Shown piece after piece: positions 1 to 10,623 of a DNA stretch of 64,000 nt (position 1 is the stretch's first letter; each line of letters starts with the position of its first letter). Position numbers and translations under genes: made by a program. Under the pieces are notes generated by a model. The model ran no database searches. It was not told the DNA's origin and was given only the letters and a program-made list of their open reading frames with translations. This DNA comes from Neckera pumila (lineage: Eukaryota > Streptophyta > Bryopsida > Hypnales > Neckeraceae). The stretch lies in assembly GCA_963969595.1 (NCBI GenBank), contig OZ018415.1, positions 1,426,001 through 1,490,000 of the forward strand, given 5' to 3'.

Positions 1-155
1 CAAGCTCAACAATGAATCAAATGTAGTTATGCAATTGTAACTTGATGGTAGTTTCTCTTAAGAAAAGCAATCTACAACAAAGCAAAGGAAAACATTGCCA
101 ATGGTCAAATGAAAATATTTTGCTTGCTAGGAGCTTTTATAAGAATGCTCAAGAG

Positions 156-257
156 CCTCGGTAGTTAGACTCAAGGAAACCAAACCTCGGTAGTTAGACT
201 CAAGGGAACCAAGCCTCGGTAGTTGGACTTAGGGAAAACCAAACCTCGGTAGTTAGA
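156..257. repeat. Short tandem repeat, four ~31-bp units
   Basis: Four imperfect copies each start with CCTCGGTAGTTAGAC or a close variant and are followed by an A/G-rich stretch ending in CCAA. The same array is in copy B at 16685-16786. No coding potential is seen. Confidence 0.8.
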
Positions 258-1477
258 TAATATCTAAAACTACATTATATAATAAAATATAAATAAAATT
301 ACACTGTATTATTTATAATAAATCACTTATAAGTTCTTAAAGTTTGAGGGGAAAAAAACAAAGACAAAAAGCATACAAAATCTTGTCTTTTTATTAGTTT
401 ACCTAGAATACATCCAACTAAATATTATCAAAATTGTGGTATGCAAATACAATCTTAAAAAAGCTTTTAGTTATCAAATGCCCAACATAGAAGTGCATTA
501 TTGGTTTCAAAGTAGTAAATAATTTGAGTTTCCTTTACAACACCATGAGTATAATAATCTTAGCTATGCTACTAAAAAGTAATTTCTACTATTATTACAA
601 ATCACATTTTATTTTCATAATGACTTTTTTGTCTTATTTTTACTTTGCAAGGCCCTCTTCTAAAAAAATTGATGCTTCTCCCTCGCAACACAAATCCTCT
701 TGGTTGTACGTAGCAATGTGAAGCCCTAATGATCAGATTTTAATTTTCTACTGACCAATTTTATAATGAATATTCTTTGCATTTAATGCTTGATTAGTGA
801 CAAACAATTCTTAGAGTGGTTGCCAAGGTTTTTAAATTCTTTTTCCAAATAAACAAATTTATATCAATAAACATGAAACTTAAACTAGTAGTGTTCCCAC
901 ATTTGATAGATTCTAAATATAGTATCCTTCAAAGATAATGAGCAACTACAATATTGACTATAGGTAGTTCATTTTTTATAGTACAAGCTTGCTTTTGAAG
1001 GTAGTGACTCCACAAACTTCCTCACATTCAATTAGATAAGGTATCCACCCAAATAGCTATACTTTAAGGCATGGACACTTGAAAGTTTTTTTATTTAATT
1101 GTGACTCATCCAAGATTTTTTTTCATAATATTATTTAACAATATATAGAGTAATACATTTTTGCAAGTTGTTGAAACTAGAAGATCAAACTTGTTGGAGA
1201 AATTGGCATTGATAATTTGACATTTGTTAGAAGAAATAAAAGCGATGGAGGGACATTGAGAGGTAGTCTCACTAAGAAATAAAAAACAGGGATAAGGTTG
1301 TGATAATCTTTGCTTTTTTTCCAAAGATTATCTTTTCTTGCATGGATGCAAATGATACTCTACCTCCATTACTGACTATTGTTATGTCATTTTGACTCTC
1401 AGATTTTGGTGCCATCACATTTATGTATAGCAATTGGTATACTTTCCAATAACCCAATTAGGCTCATTTTTCAAAGA

Positions 1478-1853
1478 CTACTAGTGTGACCCTGTGCCGT
1501 TGGCCCAATTTTCATCTACTCCTGGTTCCACTCTTGGTTCTACTTCCGATTCTACTCCCAGTTCTACTCCCGGTTCCACTCCCAGTACCAAGAACGCCAC
1601 CAAAATCAAAGTAAAAGTAATTTTCTAATTTTTTAATCAATAAATACTTTGAAATTCAATAACTTTTGCACCACCGCTCCAAACGCCACGAAACCAAGCC
1701 GGTGCACCCCTCCTCGGCGAGAGCTTTCCGACAGTACCAAGCACGCGGCTGAGGGACGCACGGTCAGGAAGTTGAACACACTACAAACAAAACAAAACAA
1801 AACAAAATAAAACAAAACAAAACAAACAAACAGCTTGATTTAAGGTATTGATA
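1478..1853. repeat. Copy-A-specific insertion with a 12-bp minisatellite
   Basis: Copy B joins directly across this ~375-bp block (near 18001), so it was inserted in A or lost from B. It holds six 12-bp units of the type CTACTCCCGGTT at 1516-1587 and an A/C-rich tract (AAACA units) near 1786-1830. A GC-richer stretch at 1670-1780 stands out, but I recognise no protein in it. Confidence 0.6.
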
Positions 1854-1865
1854 GTTGTTTCCAAT

Positions 1866-2596
1866 GGGTGATTGCATGAAAGACCGGTATTGAAACATTG
1901 TCACAAACACAGTGCTGAAGTTTCAGTTTGTAAAAACTTTAGAAGCATAACTTGTATGAACTTGAAATTTTTAGTGGAGATTTTTCTTATGAATTTAATC
2001 ATATTTCATATTTTTCAAAAAAATTCAAAAAGCATTTTATATTTAAAAATCATTTAAACTAATTTGTCACGTTTTGAATTTTAGGTTTTATACTACATAA
2101 GGAGTCTCCAAATTTAATGATTTGGAGCTAAAATTTTTATGGTCTATTCCCATAGTAGGAACTCATGTTTGTACCAAGGGGCATTAAAAAGTATTTTCTT
2201 TTATATCTTGTACATCCATGCATAGAGGGCTCCCTTGTGCATGCAATTCTAAACATTGAAGATGGTTTTAGGATCATTTTTTTGGTGAAATCTCTTTACC
2301 ATGAAGTCTTCTCAAATACCATTTTTCAGTTTTTTTTAAAATGACTTTTCCTATTTTTTACAAATTAAAATGTTAAAGCATGTATTTTCTTGCGATTTTG
2401 CACTTTTCTAGTTCTCCTACTTAAAGACTTTTTTTTTGCTTTTCCTTCATAGGATATCTTCTTCTTATAGGTGTATACATTTTTCATATTTTTAATATCT
2501 TTTAAAAATGTTTTTCTATTTTTATAGTACTCCCAAAAAAAAGGCTGAAAATAGCCAAAGTGGAACAAAAACGGAAGGTCATTCTTGCAACGGCCC
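1866..2596. mobile_element. ~730-bp non-autonomous DNA element, copy 1
   Basis: The 731-bp element has degenerate terminal inverted repeats (GGGTGATTGCATGAAAGACC at the left, the complement of a similar sequence at the right). The flanks are CAAT and TAAT, a likely 4-bp target duplication with one change. Duplication copy B has the unoccupied site near 18004-18020 (TTTCCAATGCAAAACC). The interior matches 26752-27483 in the opposite orientation. No transposase ORF is present. Confidence 0.75.
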
Positions 2597-2729
2597 TAAT
2601 GCAAAACCTCCCTTGCCCTACTATATAGGGAAAACTATTAGCACAAATGAAAAATTAATGTCACTTTAATATATTATTATTTAGAAATTTATAACAAATA
2701 CATTTCAGCTTTTATTAATTTAAAGTAGT

Positions 2730-3637
2730 CATTAGAAGAAATTTCAGGCCTCCAAAGGCATTAGGAAGAATCGAAGCCCTCAAAGGGGCTATGAGTGAGG
2801 GGAACGAGGGAACAACAACTGATTTTTTTTTTTTTTTTGCAATTTTCAAAAAAAAAAAAAAAAAAAAACGAAAAAAAATTCCCCCTCTAGCAAACGGGAG
2901 AGCCTGGACAGCGCCCGACACTGGCACTGAACCTTATTTTTTAATATTTAAAAAAACATAAAAATAATTAATTTACAAAAAAAATAATTTTTTTTTTTGA
3001 ATCTGATGTGGCACCATGGCGACCACATCAGCTTCCTAATTTGAGAATTAGTTTATTTTAATTATTTTATTATTATCTTACTTATTATTTTAGTATTTTT
3101 TATTTTTTATATTATTATTTTATTATTAATTTGTAATATTTTAATTTTTTTGATTATAATATTAATATTATACTATTATTATATTATTATTATAAATTTT
3201 TAAAATTTTTAAAAATGAACCCCCTGTTCAAGAACAGAGGCGTTCACCTCAAAGGGGCTACACCTCCCTGAGGGGAACTCCTCAAAGGGAAGCAGCCCCC
3301 TTTGAGGGTTGCCATTTTTTGTAATGTCTACTCTACAATCCTCCGAGGTACCCTAAAATTTGCTTATTTTGCTCAAAAAATCGTTTTTTTCCTATTTTTG
3401 CCTTGTTGAAACTATCGCGGCAGTGGCACAAGAATCAAGAATTCCAAATAAAAAATTATTAAAAAAAATTAAAAAATTAAAAAAAATTAAAAACCTGTGA
3501 AACTTGACTGCTCAGGCGAGCAATTAGAGACCCTGACTACTCACCAAGAGTAATTTCAAAGTTGACAAGCCATGCAAAGAATAGCATAGCATGTCAACTA
3601 TAGACGGCCCTTGCAAGGGCTAAATTTTTCTCTAATG
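2730..3637. mobile_element. CATTAG...CTAATG element, with internal insertion
   Basis: The ends are CATTAGAAGAAATTTCAGGC and TTTTTCTCTAATG. The right part (about 3300-3637) matches the element at 25773-26145 and, inverted, 32986-33287. It is about 0.5 kb longer than those because of AT-rich filler at about 2820-3220. Copy B of the duplication lacks it (unoccupied site near 18150). Long A and T runs make the exact boundaries uncertain. Confidence 0.6.
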
Positions 3638-4777
3638 TGTGACTTTGACAATCAGTGTCACAGATCCCAATAGGACAAATTAGTATCACACTCTCCTTTC
3701 TTCTAGAACCAACAAATAATGTTGGCTTTTGGGACTTTGGCTTTTATTTCCGTCCCCAATCCACACTACTCTTAAATTTTGGCCTAGAAAGTCTTGCATA
3801 GTTGTAGAGAGGATACAATTGCGTATGGTTAAGTACAAATCTCCAACCCTGATTTGTAGGAATATTGACCAGTGACTATTTCTTTTTAAATCCTTGATTT
3901 TTTTGTAGGAGATGTAAGGCAAACAAACCTCTTACTACCTTGATTTGCAGTTTGAATATCTTGGGGCAAGTTCTCTAAGAGGGGCACATATTTTTTCAGA
4001 GGTGTGCTCTTGTTTCATGAATCAAACCCAAGTGGAATTACAAATTTCAAATTAAAATTGTAATTTCTATGAACTCTAAAGTGGTTTGTCCTGAAATTAC
4101 AAAACCACTCATAGAATGGAGTTATATAAGGTAAAAGACCCCATTGCGGTCAAATGGCCCATGATGGACACCTAATGACCCCATTGTGTTTTTCAGACCA
4201 CAATCAATGTCTTACATGGTAATTATGGAGTAATTAGTGACCTTAATAGGTACTTCCAACTTTTTAGTGTAAAATTCTTTGTAAAAATTGATTTTTTTAG
4301 GTTTTCCATGTTTGAAAATGTTGTGACTGCATTGGGTAGGAAGATGACCATATTGGTTTTAGATTTTGTTGGTGATGAGGTAGCCTACAGATCCCTATGG
4401 GTTGGATCACTTCAAAAATTCAGAACTAATTCATACTTGGTCCAAAAGATTTAATTTCAAATGTCCTCACTGTCTCTCACACTTATCTTTGTGTGCAAAA
4501 AAATTTGAAAAATTTCAGCAATGGCATGAGGAAACACTCCTAATTCTGATCGCAATGGGGTCTTTTACCTTATGTCCTATAATGAACCCAATTGGTGTAT
4601 ATACCAAGAATGTACAATATCAATCATGCATGCTGTAGAGATCAACTGGCAGTTCTTTACAATATCGAAACTAAAACTTATTCACTTTAGTGCAGGACAA
4701 GATAACTGAATCACAAAGACGACCCAGTTTTGTTGACTTTCTGTTCGGAATTAATTTGGATCCCTCGGAAGAGGGGA
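3638..4777. other. Non-coding flank of U2 array (copy A)
   Basis: This stretch matches 18160-19086 of copy B, except that about 4130-4580 has no good match there. It contains short open frames only, with no recognisable protein or RNA. Confidence 0.5.
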
Positions 4778-4972
4778 GGAGGGCTATGCCTGCCGAGAAG
4801 ATAGTGCAAGACCAAGGCGACGCGCGCGGGGCCGGACAGCGAGCTGCCAAATGGACCCGCACCCAAGAAAAATTAGATTAATATCATGAGGCTCGATGAG
4901 CCTCGTATCAGATATTAAACTGATAAGAACAGATACTACACTTGATCTTAGCCAAAAGGCCGAGAATGGTAT
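4778..4972 (-). ncRNA. U2: U2 snRNA, copy 1
   Basis: U2 snRNA pairs with the intron branch site in the spliceosome. Read on the minus strand from 4972, it starts ATACCATTCTCGGCCTTTTG and continues through the branch-site-pairing GTAGTA and the invariant TTCTTATCAGTTTAATATCTG. It then has a perfect stem (GAGGCTC/GAGCCTC), a U-rich Sm site (AATTTTTCT) and two 3' stem-loops. The length, about 195 nt, fits plant U2; the 3' end was placed by comparison with the other copies. One base differs from copies 3 and 5 at nt 6 (A instead of T). It has an intact USE and TATA, so it is probably expressed. Confidence 0.95.
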
Positions 4973-4997
4973 GCTTCTTCATTCTCACCCAGACCTA

Positions 4998-5042
4998 CTT
5001 ATACACACAATCTGTGTCCAGCATCGCCACAACGTATGGGAC
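4998..5042 (-). promoter_or_regulatory. U2 copy 1 promoter: USE and TATA box
   Basis: On the minus strand, TATAAG lies at -31 to -26 (4998-5003) and GTCCCATACGTT at -70 to -59 (5031-5042). Plant snRNA genes use an upstream sequence element (consensus RTCCCACATCG) near -70 and a TATA box near -30. The spacing of roughly four helical turns is the Pol II type. The USE is imperfect but identical at copies 3 and 5. Confidence 0.85.
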
Positions 5043-6215
5043 AAGTGAACACCCCCACTCCTCCTTTTACTTTTCTTCAGAGAATTTCCGCTTCGTCTCA
5101 TCCGTCATGAACTCCCTGATTTTGGACTGTCTCACATTGTGTCATATGGAAATAAGAACTGCCTAGAGAGGAGTAGAGTGGCGCATTCAACGTACGCACC
5201 AAAGCTTCAAATTTCACTCGCTGCAGTCAAAAGCTTCGCATCATATAATCGTCTTCTGAAACTGCCATGCAGTTTATTCAGATCGAGGATGCTAAATCGA
5301 GGATAGCCAAAAGCTTCGTGCTAAAATGTTGGGCTTCTATGCTCAGTACACACGGCAAAAGGATATTGATGTCTAGGTCATATGATGCACCTGCAAAGCT
5401 TCAATGAACGCTCAAACATGCGGAAAAGAAGCAGAGTAGCTGATCAGAACTTGATCTAAGCAACAAGCCTGAGAGCAATCTCTGCATTGGTCGATGACAT
5501 CATGATTATCAACACCAAGTCGTGCTACTCTAGTGTCCACGTACATGAACCTGAAGTAGTAGCATTTGATGTTATGGACTCCAAAGTAAATAGATTACGC
5601 CATGAACCAGAATAGGACTTCAAAAGCACCAACGAAGGTTGAACTGTTGATCGAAGCAAGAATGAAGTACGTCACTGCTCACAATAAAGCAATACCAGGA
5701 CTGAGTAACGACTTTCAAACAATTCGAAGACCAGGTACAGATGGAATCCAAGACACTAGCGCGCATCTCGTTTGTATAATAGTTTATTCCTTGCATAACC
5801 TCTTACCTGTGGACACTCTCGCATAGTGTATAGCAAATCCAAGATGCATGAATAATGCATAATGTTCAACATCATTATGCGGTATTGCTCTAAATCTTAG
5901 GACCCCTTAGCCGAGTCGTAAATCACTGATAACATCATTACATAAAGACTTCCAAGTCCGAGGGAAAAATCCCGGAACTTGCAGTCCAAAGACAGCTTAG
6001 TTCACTTCCATATGAACAAAGCACAATGTATGACAGGAGCATCCATGGGAGCATCTTCCAAGTTTGTAACCCACAAAGGACGGAGCCTATGAACACGTAA
6101 ACAACCTCAATATGCTTTGCTTTGTGCTTAAATTCAGATCCAGAGAAAGGAGCACAAATTGTCAGTTATGGATCAAGCTGTTTGGAACTGAAATTGGATC
6201 CCTCAGAAGTGGGGA
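5043..6215. other. U2 spacer present only in copy A
   Basis: This ~1.17-kb spacer between U2 copies 1 and 2 has no counterpart in duplication copy B. Parts near 5400-5500 and 5870-6000 resemble the sequence near 8640-8760, so U2 spacers share ancestry. I see no gene in it. Confidence 0.5.
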
Positions 6216-6417
6216 GGAGGGCTGTGCCAGCCAAGGAAGAAGTGCAAGACCAAGGCGACGAGCTCGGGGACGGACAGCAAGCTGCCGAATGGAACTGCAC
6301 CCAAGAAAAATTAGATTAATATCATAAAGCTCAATGAGCCTCGTATCAGATATTAAACTGATAAGAACAGATACTCCGTACTACACTTGATCTTAGCCAA
6401 AAGGCCGAGAAAGGTAT
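6216..6417 (-). pseudogene. U2 snRNA variant/pseudogene, copy 2
   Basis: The U2 sequence begins ATACCTTTCTCGGCC at 6417, but a 7-nt insertion (CGGAGTA on the RNA strand) directly follows GTGTAGTA, the segment that pairs with branch sites. The right arm of the central stem is changed to GAGCTTT (G-U pairs remain possible), and there are several changes in the 3' stem-loops. At -31 and -70 there is no TATA or USE. Instead a transposon end starts about 35 bp upstream (6451-6517). I infer a non-functional or unexpressed copy. It shares the insertion with the copy at 19087. Confidence 0.85.
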
Positions 6418-6450
6418 GCTGTAACACGTATCACCCCTGGATTGCGGCGT

Positions 6451-6517
6451 CTCTTTTTTTACATGCACCCCTGGAATGACTTGGGGGGACTAGCGAGAGG
6501 GTCGTTTCAACCCGGCC
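6451..6517. mobile_element. Transposon end fragment in place of a U2 promoter
   Basis: The sequence from the T-run through GGAATGACTTGG to the AACCCGGCC end matches, inverted, the left end of the GGGGTGA-type element at 41396-41625 and its relatives at 28160 and 30026. It covers the position where a U2 USE should be. The same fragment is at 19321-19387. Confidence 0.65.
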
Positions 6518-6778
6518 GGTTACAAGTAAGATCCATTACCATGATAAGTGTATCTCTCCCGTGATAAAAACACGATTCCTGAACACAAAAGACGCTTCAT
6601 GCCAAGGAGAAATTCATCATACTTCACCGCAGCAACGAAAGATGTCAATATAGCAGGGGGCGTTTGATTACAGTCCATGCCTGCAACTCTGTCACAAACT
6701 CCCAATGTCTACAATTCTAAACCCGAAACGCACTTTCCCATATAAACCCTAAGGAGAATACACATAGAGCTAAAGCCC

Positions 6779-6866
6779 GAATTCAGTTACCATGAAAAAT
6801 ATCAATTCCACGAAAGCAAGCTGACTCTAGAAATGCTTCATGCCCATAAGAAATTCATCACTATTC
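6779..6866 (-). ncRNA. Candidate C/D box snoRNA (copy A)
   Basis: On the minus strand there is a C box GTGATGA (complement of 6855-6861) and a D box CTGA (complement of 6783-6786) about 68 nt apart. They are bracketed by GAAT and ATTC, which can form a terminal stem. The size of about 88 nt is normal for this class, which guides 2'-O-methylation. The same 88-bp segment is at 19658-19745 with no difference that I see. I could not assign a target, and no clear C'/D' pair is visible. Confidence 0.35.
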
Positions 6867-7265
6867 TCAGAATACCATCCATCGAAAGACGACACCAAAC
6901 CAGCAAGTTTTTTCAATCCAACTCATCCAAGGCAACTTCTAATCGCAACAATATCGCCAACCCTCAACCCTAAAGAGCATCCAGGAACTATATGTCACGA
7001 AGCACATAAGGTTTCCGTTCCAGTAGCGGCTAGGGGGTCTCCAAAGCACTCTTCAATTTCATCGCAATTATAGACGCTATCAAACCTACTCTGATCAGAG
7101 TCACTTTCTCAATTCGAAGAATCCTGCAATTTTTAAATTCCAAAAACTTTATCAACATTATGAATTGCTATGGAACTCCGGATATGCTTATGGGTCATCA
7201 GAAGTGAATCCCATATTCGACGAGTTGCTGTTTGGAGTTAAAATTGGATCCCTCGGAAGAGGAAA

Positions 7266-7460
7266 GGAGGGCTGCGCCTACCAAGGAAATAGTGCAAGAC
7301 CAGGGCGACGCACGCGGGGCCGGACAGCAAGCTGCCAAATGGACCCGCACCCAAGAAAAATTAGATTAATATCATGAGGCTCGATGAGCCTCGTATCAGA
7401 TATTAAACTGATAAGAACAGATACTACACTTGATCTTAGCCAAAAGGCCGAGAAAGGTAT
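7266..7460 (-). ncRNA. U2: U2 snRNA, copy 3
   Basis: Read from 7460 on the minus strand, it begins with the canonical plant U2 5' end ATACCTTTCTCGGCC. It has GTAGTA with no insertion, the perfect GAGGCTC/GAGCCTC stem, the Sm site, and two 3' stem-loops ending near AGCCCTCC. Length is about 195 nt. Downstream, CCAATTTTAACTCCAAACAG is nearly the same after copies 3 and 5 and is a candidate 3'-end processing box. With copy 5 it is the best candidate for a functional U2 gene here. Confidence 0.97.
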
Positions 7461-7485
7461 GCTTCTTCAATTTCACCCAGACCTT

Positions 7486-7530
7486 CTTATACCCACAATC
7501 TGTGTCCAGCATCGCCACAACGTATGGGAC
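7486..7530 (-). promoter_or_regulatory. U2 copy 3 promoter: USE and TATA box
   Basis: TATAAG lies at -31 to -26 (7486-7491) and GTCCCATACGTT at -70 to -59 (7519-7530), the same spacing as copies 1 and 5. The sequence between them is also conserved. Confidence 0.88.
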
Positions 7531-10371
7531 AAATCAACACCCCCACTCCTCCTTTTACTTTTCTTCAGAGAATTTCCCCATCGACTGATAATATGTCATA
7601 GATACTATTAAGATGAAGGCACAGGTTCTAAGTATATCAAACAACACAAATGAGCAAGAGAATACTTCTCCCCTGGTATGGGGAAGATGATAGTATATAT
7701 TATCCCAATTAGGTGTCCAACACCTAATCTTGGGTGTGGATAAGGTGGAGAGCTTCAAGTAACTAGTAGATCGCTCTATTTAATGACAGTTCACTGGGAG
7801 TACTATCACCTGGAAGTAGCACTTACTATTCTAATTCTGAGTTAGCCATTACTTCAACAGATACCCTGATTTTTTGTCCAACAACTGTTAGAGAGTCGTA
7901 GTATAATAAGAAATGCCTAGAGAGGAGTGGAGTGGAGTGGTGCATGCAACGGATTCAAATATTCATCACATCAATATTAATGCAAGCTTAGAAGACGGAA
8001 CGGAACGAGCTTAGTGACCACCAATGTTTGGAGCTCAAGAATCTGCCCCAGATCACCATCGTTGGCCGTCACTGGATCTCAATGCCAAACGCACGCAACA
8101 TAATTTGGCATAGAGTAACCATGCCATTAACGGCACAAAGCATATCACCGCACATGGACTTCCACACAAGATGCAAATGTTCTGGAATGAATTTGAACAC
8201 AATGAGATGACATTTTGGCAATGACCGCTCACTGTGCGGTCAAGGGCTGTCAGAAGTATACAGGGGTATTTCAGAATCATTGCCATTATATTGCTATAAA
8301 ATTTGTAGGGACAAATCTTTTGGCATTCTATTTTTTTGAAGGTGACTCTTAACATGACAATTAAGAATCACACCAAATTTCAGAGCATTCAAGTCACTTT
8401 TTTATTGTGGAGAAGTATTTGAATTTTGCATGTGTGGTGATTGGCAAGTTTGCTATATACCAAGGCTTCAAATTTGGGGCATCTTGTTTCCCAATTCTTC
8501 AGTCAAAAGGTTCGCATCGTGAAAATGTCTGCCCCAAATTGCCTGCAGTTCTCCAGAATCAGGAGGCCAATTCCGGAGAGATCACCAAAAACCTCTCGTT
8601 CCTTTGATGTGCAACTCTGCTGGAGAAGGGCTTGATGTCCAGGTCTATGAAGCAACATTACAAAGCGTCAATGAACGCACAAACATGCGGAATAGAACTC
8701 AAGAAAGGATGATCTAAACTACATTTAAGCAACAAGCCTGAGAGCAATCTCTGCATTGGTCATGGCTTTTAACATCAAATCGAGCTACCCCAGTGTCCAC
8801 ATAAACCTGATTGAGTAGCATATGATGTTGAGGAACGCCAAAGTCACTGATCACAATGCTTCATCTATAACAGGATCGGGTAACCACTTCCAGACAATTT
8901 GATGTCCACTCCCGGTATAGATGTGATCCAATACATCAGCATCTAGTTTGTAAGCTAATCCATTGCACAAAGTCTACCCGTGCACACATTGTATCATTGT
9001 TTAGCTCCTACTGCGAAAACCTTTCGCATCTTCTGACTGGGATCAGGATTCAGGAATGACGCCAGAATGGAATTGCACCCTCACATTGCCGCAATGTTGC
9101 AGTATGAAAGACTACTTCGGCGGCATTGGGTGAAAAGAAAGCACATTTTAAAGCTGTACTGATTTGGTACGTACTTCGGTTTACAATTCATTGGTATAAA
9201 GTTACAAATGCCGGGTGAAGCAGATTTGATTCCAAAATAGAAACCCCGTTCCGTTCCGCTTCAGGTGATAATTTTGTCATGAACTGAACCATAGTGATCT
9301 GAGCACAATCGCTTTCGGCTTCTCAACTTGGAATGCCTTTTCCAAGCGTTGGCGCTAAGGCTTTATATGGAACCCAGAGTGCTGACTTCTTGACATGTCC
9401 GCATGCAGGCCATGGATAAGGTATTCATAATTGCAAGATGCGTAGCTGTTTAATAAGATGTAATGTTGGAAGAATGAATACTACTAGGAGCTTGTCGTCG
9501 TTTTTCACCAGAGCTTGTTCATTGACGGCAAAAGTCTTCTTCAACTCTGATCAAGACTCTCAATCTGATGCAGAAGGGACTTTCCGGCAGCATCGTGATC
9601 GAGCAAGCCAAACTTGAGCTCATGGCTTACATGCATGGCGACAAGAGAGGTCGGCTTTAAAGCATCTACGTGTGCAAGAACAGCGTTCTGCTGCAGGTCC
9701 ATCTACAAGAAGCAAACAATCCCCGACGCACAAGTCAAAAACCCATTAGGATGAGCCCCTTGGAGCAAATTTAAGAGCTACCGTTCTTGTGAAGCCAGAC
9801 TAACATGAGATGATTTCTTCTTACAAAAGAAGTATCCAGAAAGTGAGAAAGTGAAGATTGTAAGCTTCAACAATCCAAGGAGTGTTACCCACCGATGACC
9901 GATTTGGAGGAAATGATTTTGCGTTGTGTAATAGCAACTTCATAAAGCTCAAACCAGTTGTACGTCAGGACATGTAAAGTCTTCAAATCTGTCACAACAA
10001 ACCCGAATCCTCAAAGACAATACATCAGGTGTACGACTTATTCTTTTTCGAGGCAATGCATCTTAACTGGAGACATGTCGTCTTAATTTCACACATTCCG
10101 AATTCATTCCTCTTGTGCTTCAATTCTTCTCACTTAAGAAGCCAGATGTTAGACGTTACAGGTATCATAAGATTGATGAATAGAATTATTAACAGCCAAA
10201 GGACTACAAAAGCTTACCACAGGCTCACGGCAGCGGAGCATGTCTCCTTTCCTTCCCCATAACAATAACCTTCATATTGTGACAAGGTCGCGTATGTTGT
10301 CTCAGTGCCCTGCAGACCAAAGGTGCAGAATGCCGATCATACTGGCATCCACGACTAACTGTACAAGTACG
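7531..10371. other. Non-coding part of duplication copy A
   Basis: The segment from about 9000 matches copy B 20620-21960. The segment 7610-9000 is mostly missing from copy B apart from about 150 bp near 7960-8530. Only short, overlapping open frames are seen and no domain is recognisable. Untested exons of the neighbouring minus-strand gene could lie here. Confidence 0.4.
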
Positions 10372-10623
10372 TCATTTCTGTTTTATCACCGGATGCAACA
10401 GAATCTTTCGACGGTTTAATCCTGGAGTCAATTTCCCAAACCTAATCACGTAAGCTGTGTCTGTGTAATTCGGAGGTTCTTTATTATAGGTTGCAAGCTT
10501 TTTTTGCAATAGTGAATCTTCAGCAACCTGAGTGATGACCATGTACGAACTTAGCACTTCGTCGGTGCTTCCTTCGAATTGCTCGTGTTTAATCCAATCT
10601 CGCTGATTTTCATACAAGCACAT
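10372..10623 (-). CDS. Conserved 83-codon open frame downstream of the SET fragment
   Basis: I do not recognise this product. The frame is open for 83 codons with ordinary amino-acid composition. In duplication copy B (about 21960-22225) the same DNA has indels that break the frame. It follows the SET-gene fragment directly on the same strand. The junction reads TTTTGCAAGTAATCACG, which could be a splice donor (CAA|GTAATC) instead of the stop used in the annotated SET gene, so this may be a further exon. It could also be a chance ORF. Confidence 0.25.
   Translation of the reverse strand: MCLYENQRDWIKHEQFEGSTDEVLSSYMVITQVAEDSLLQKKLATYNKEPPNYTDTAYVIRFGKLTPGLNRRKILLHPVIKQK

Noticed and set aside
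156..257. Regularly spaced repeats resembling a small CRISPR
   Set aside because: The repeats are only ~15 bp with near-identical spacers in a eukaryotic context, so they are a simple tandem repeat.
6590..6680. Second snoRNA-like segment with ATGATGA on the minus strand
   Set aside because: It resembles the candidate at 6779-6866 but has no CTGA D box at the matching place.
6840..7073. Open frame (77 codons) preserved in copy B at 19719-19973
   Set aside because: Its preservation follows from the recent duplication. It overlaps the candidate snoRNA only slightly, has no known domain and lacks a plausible gene context.
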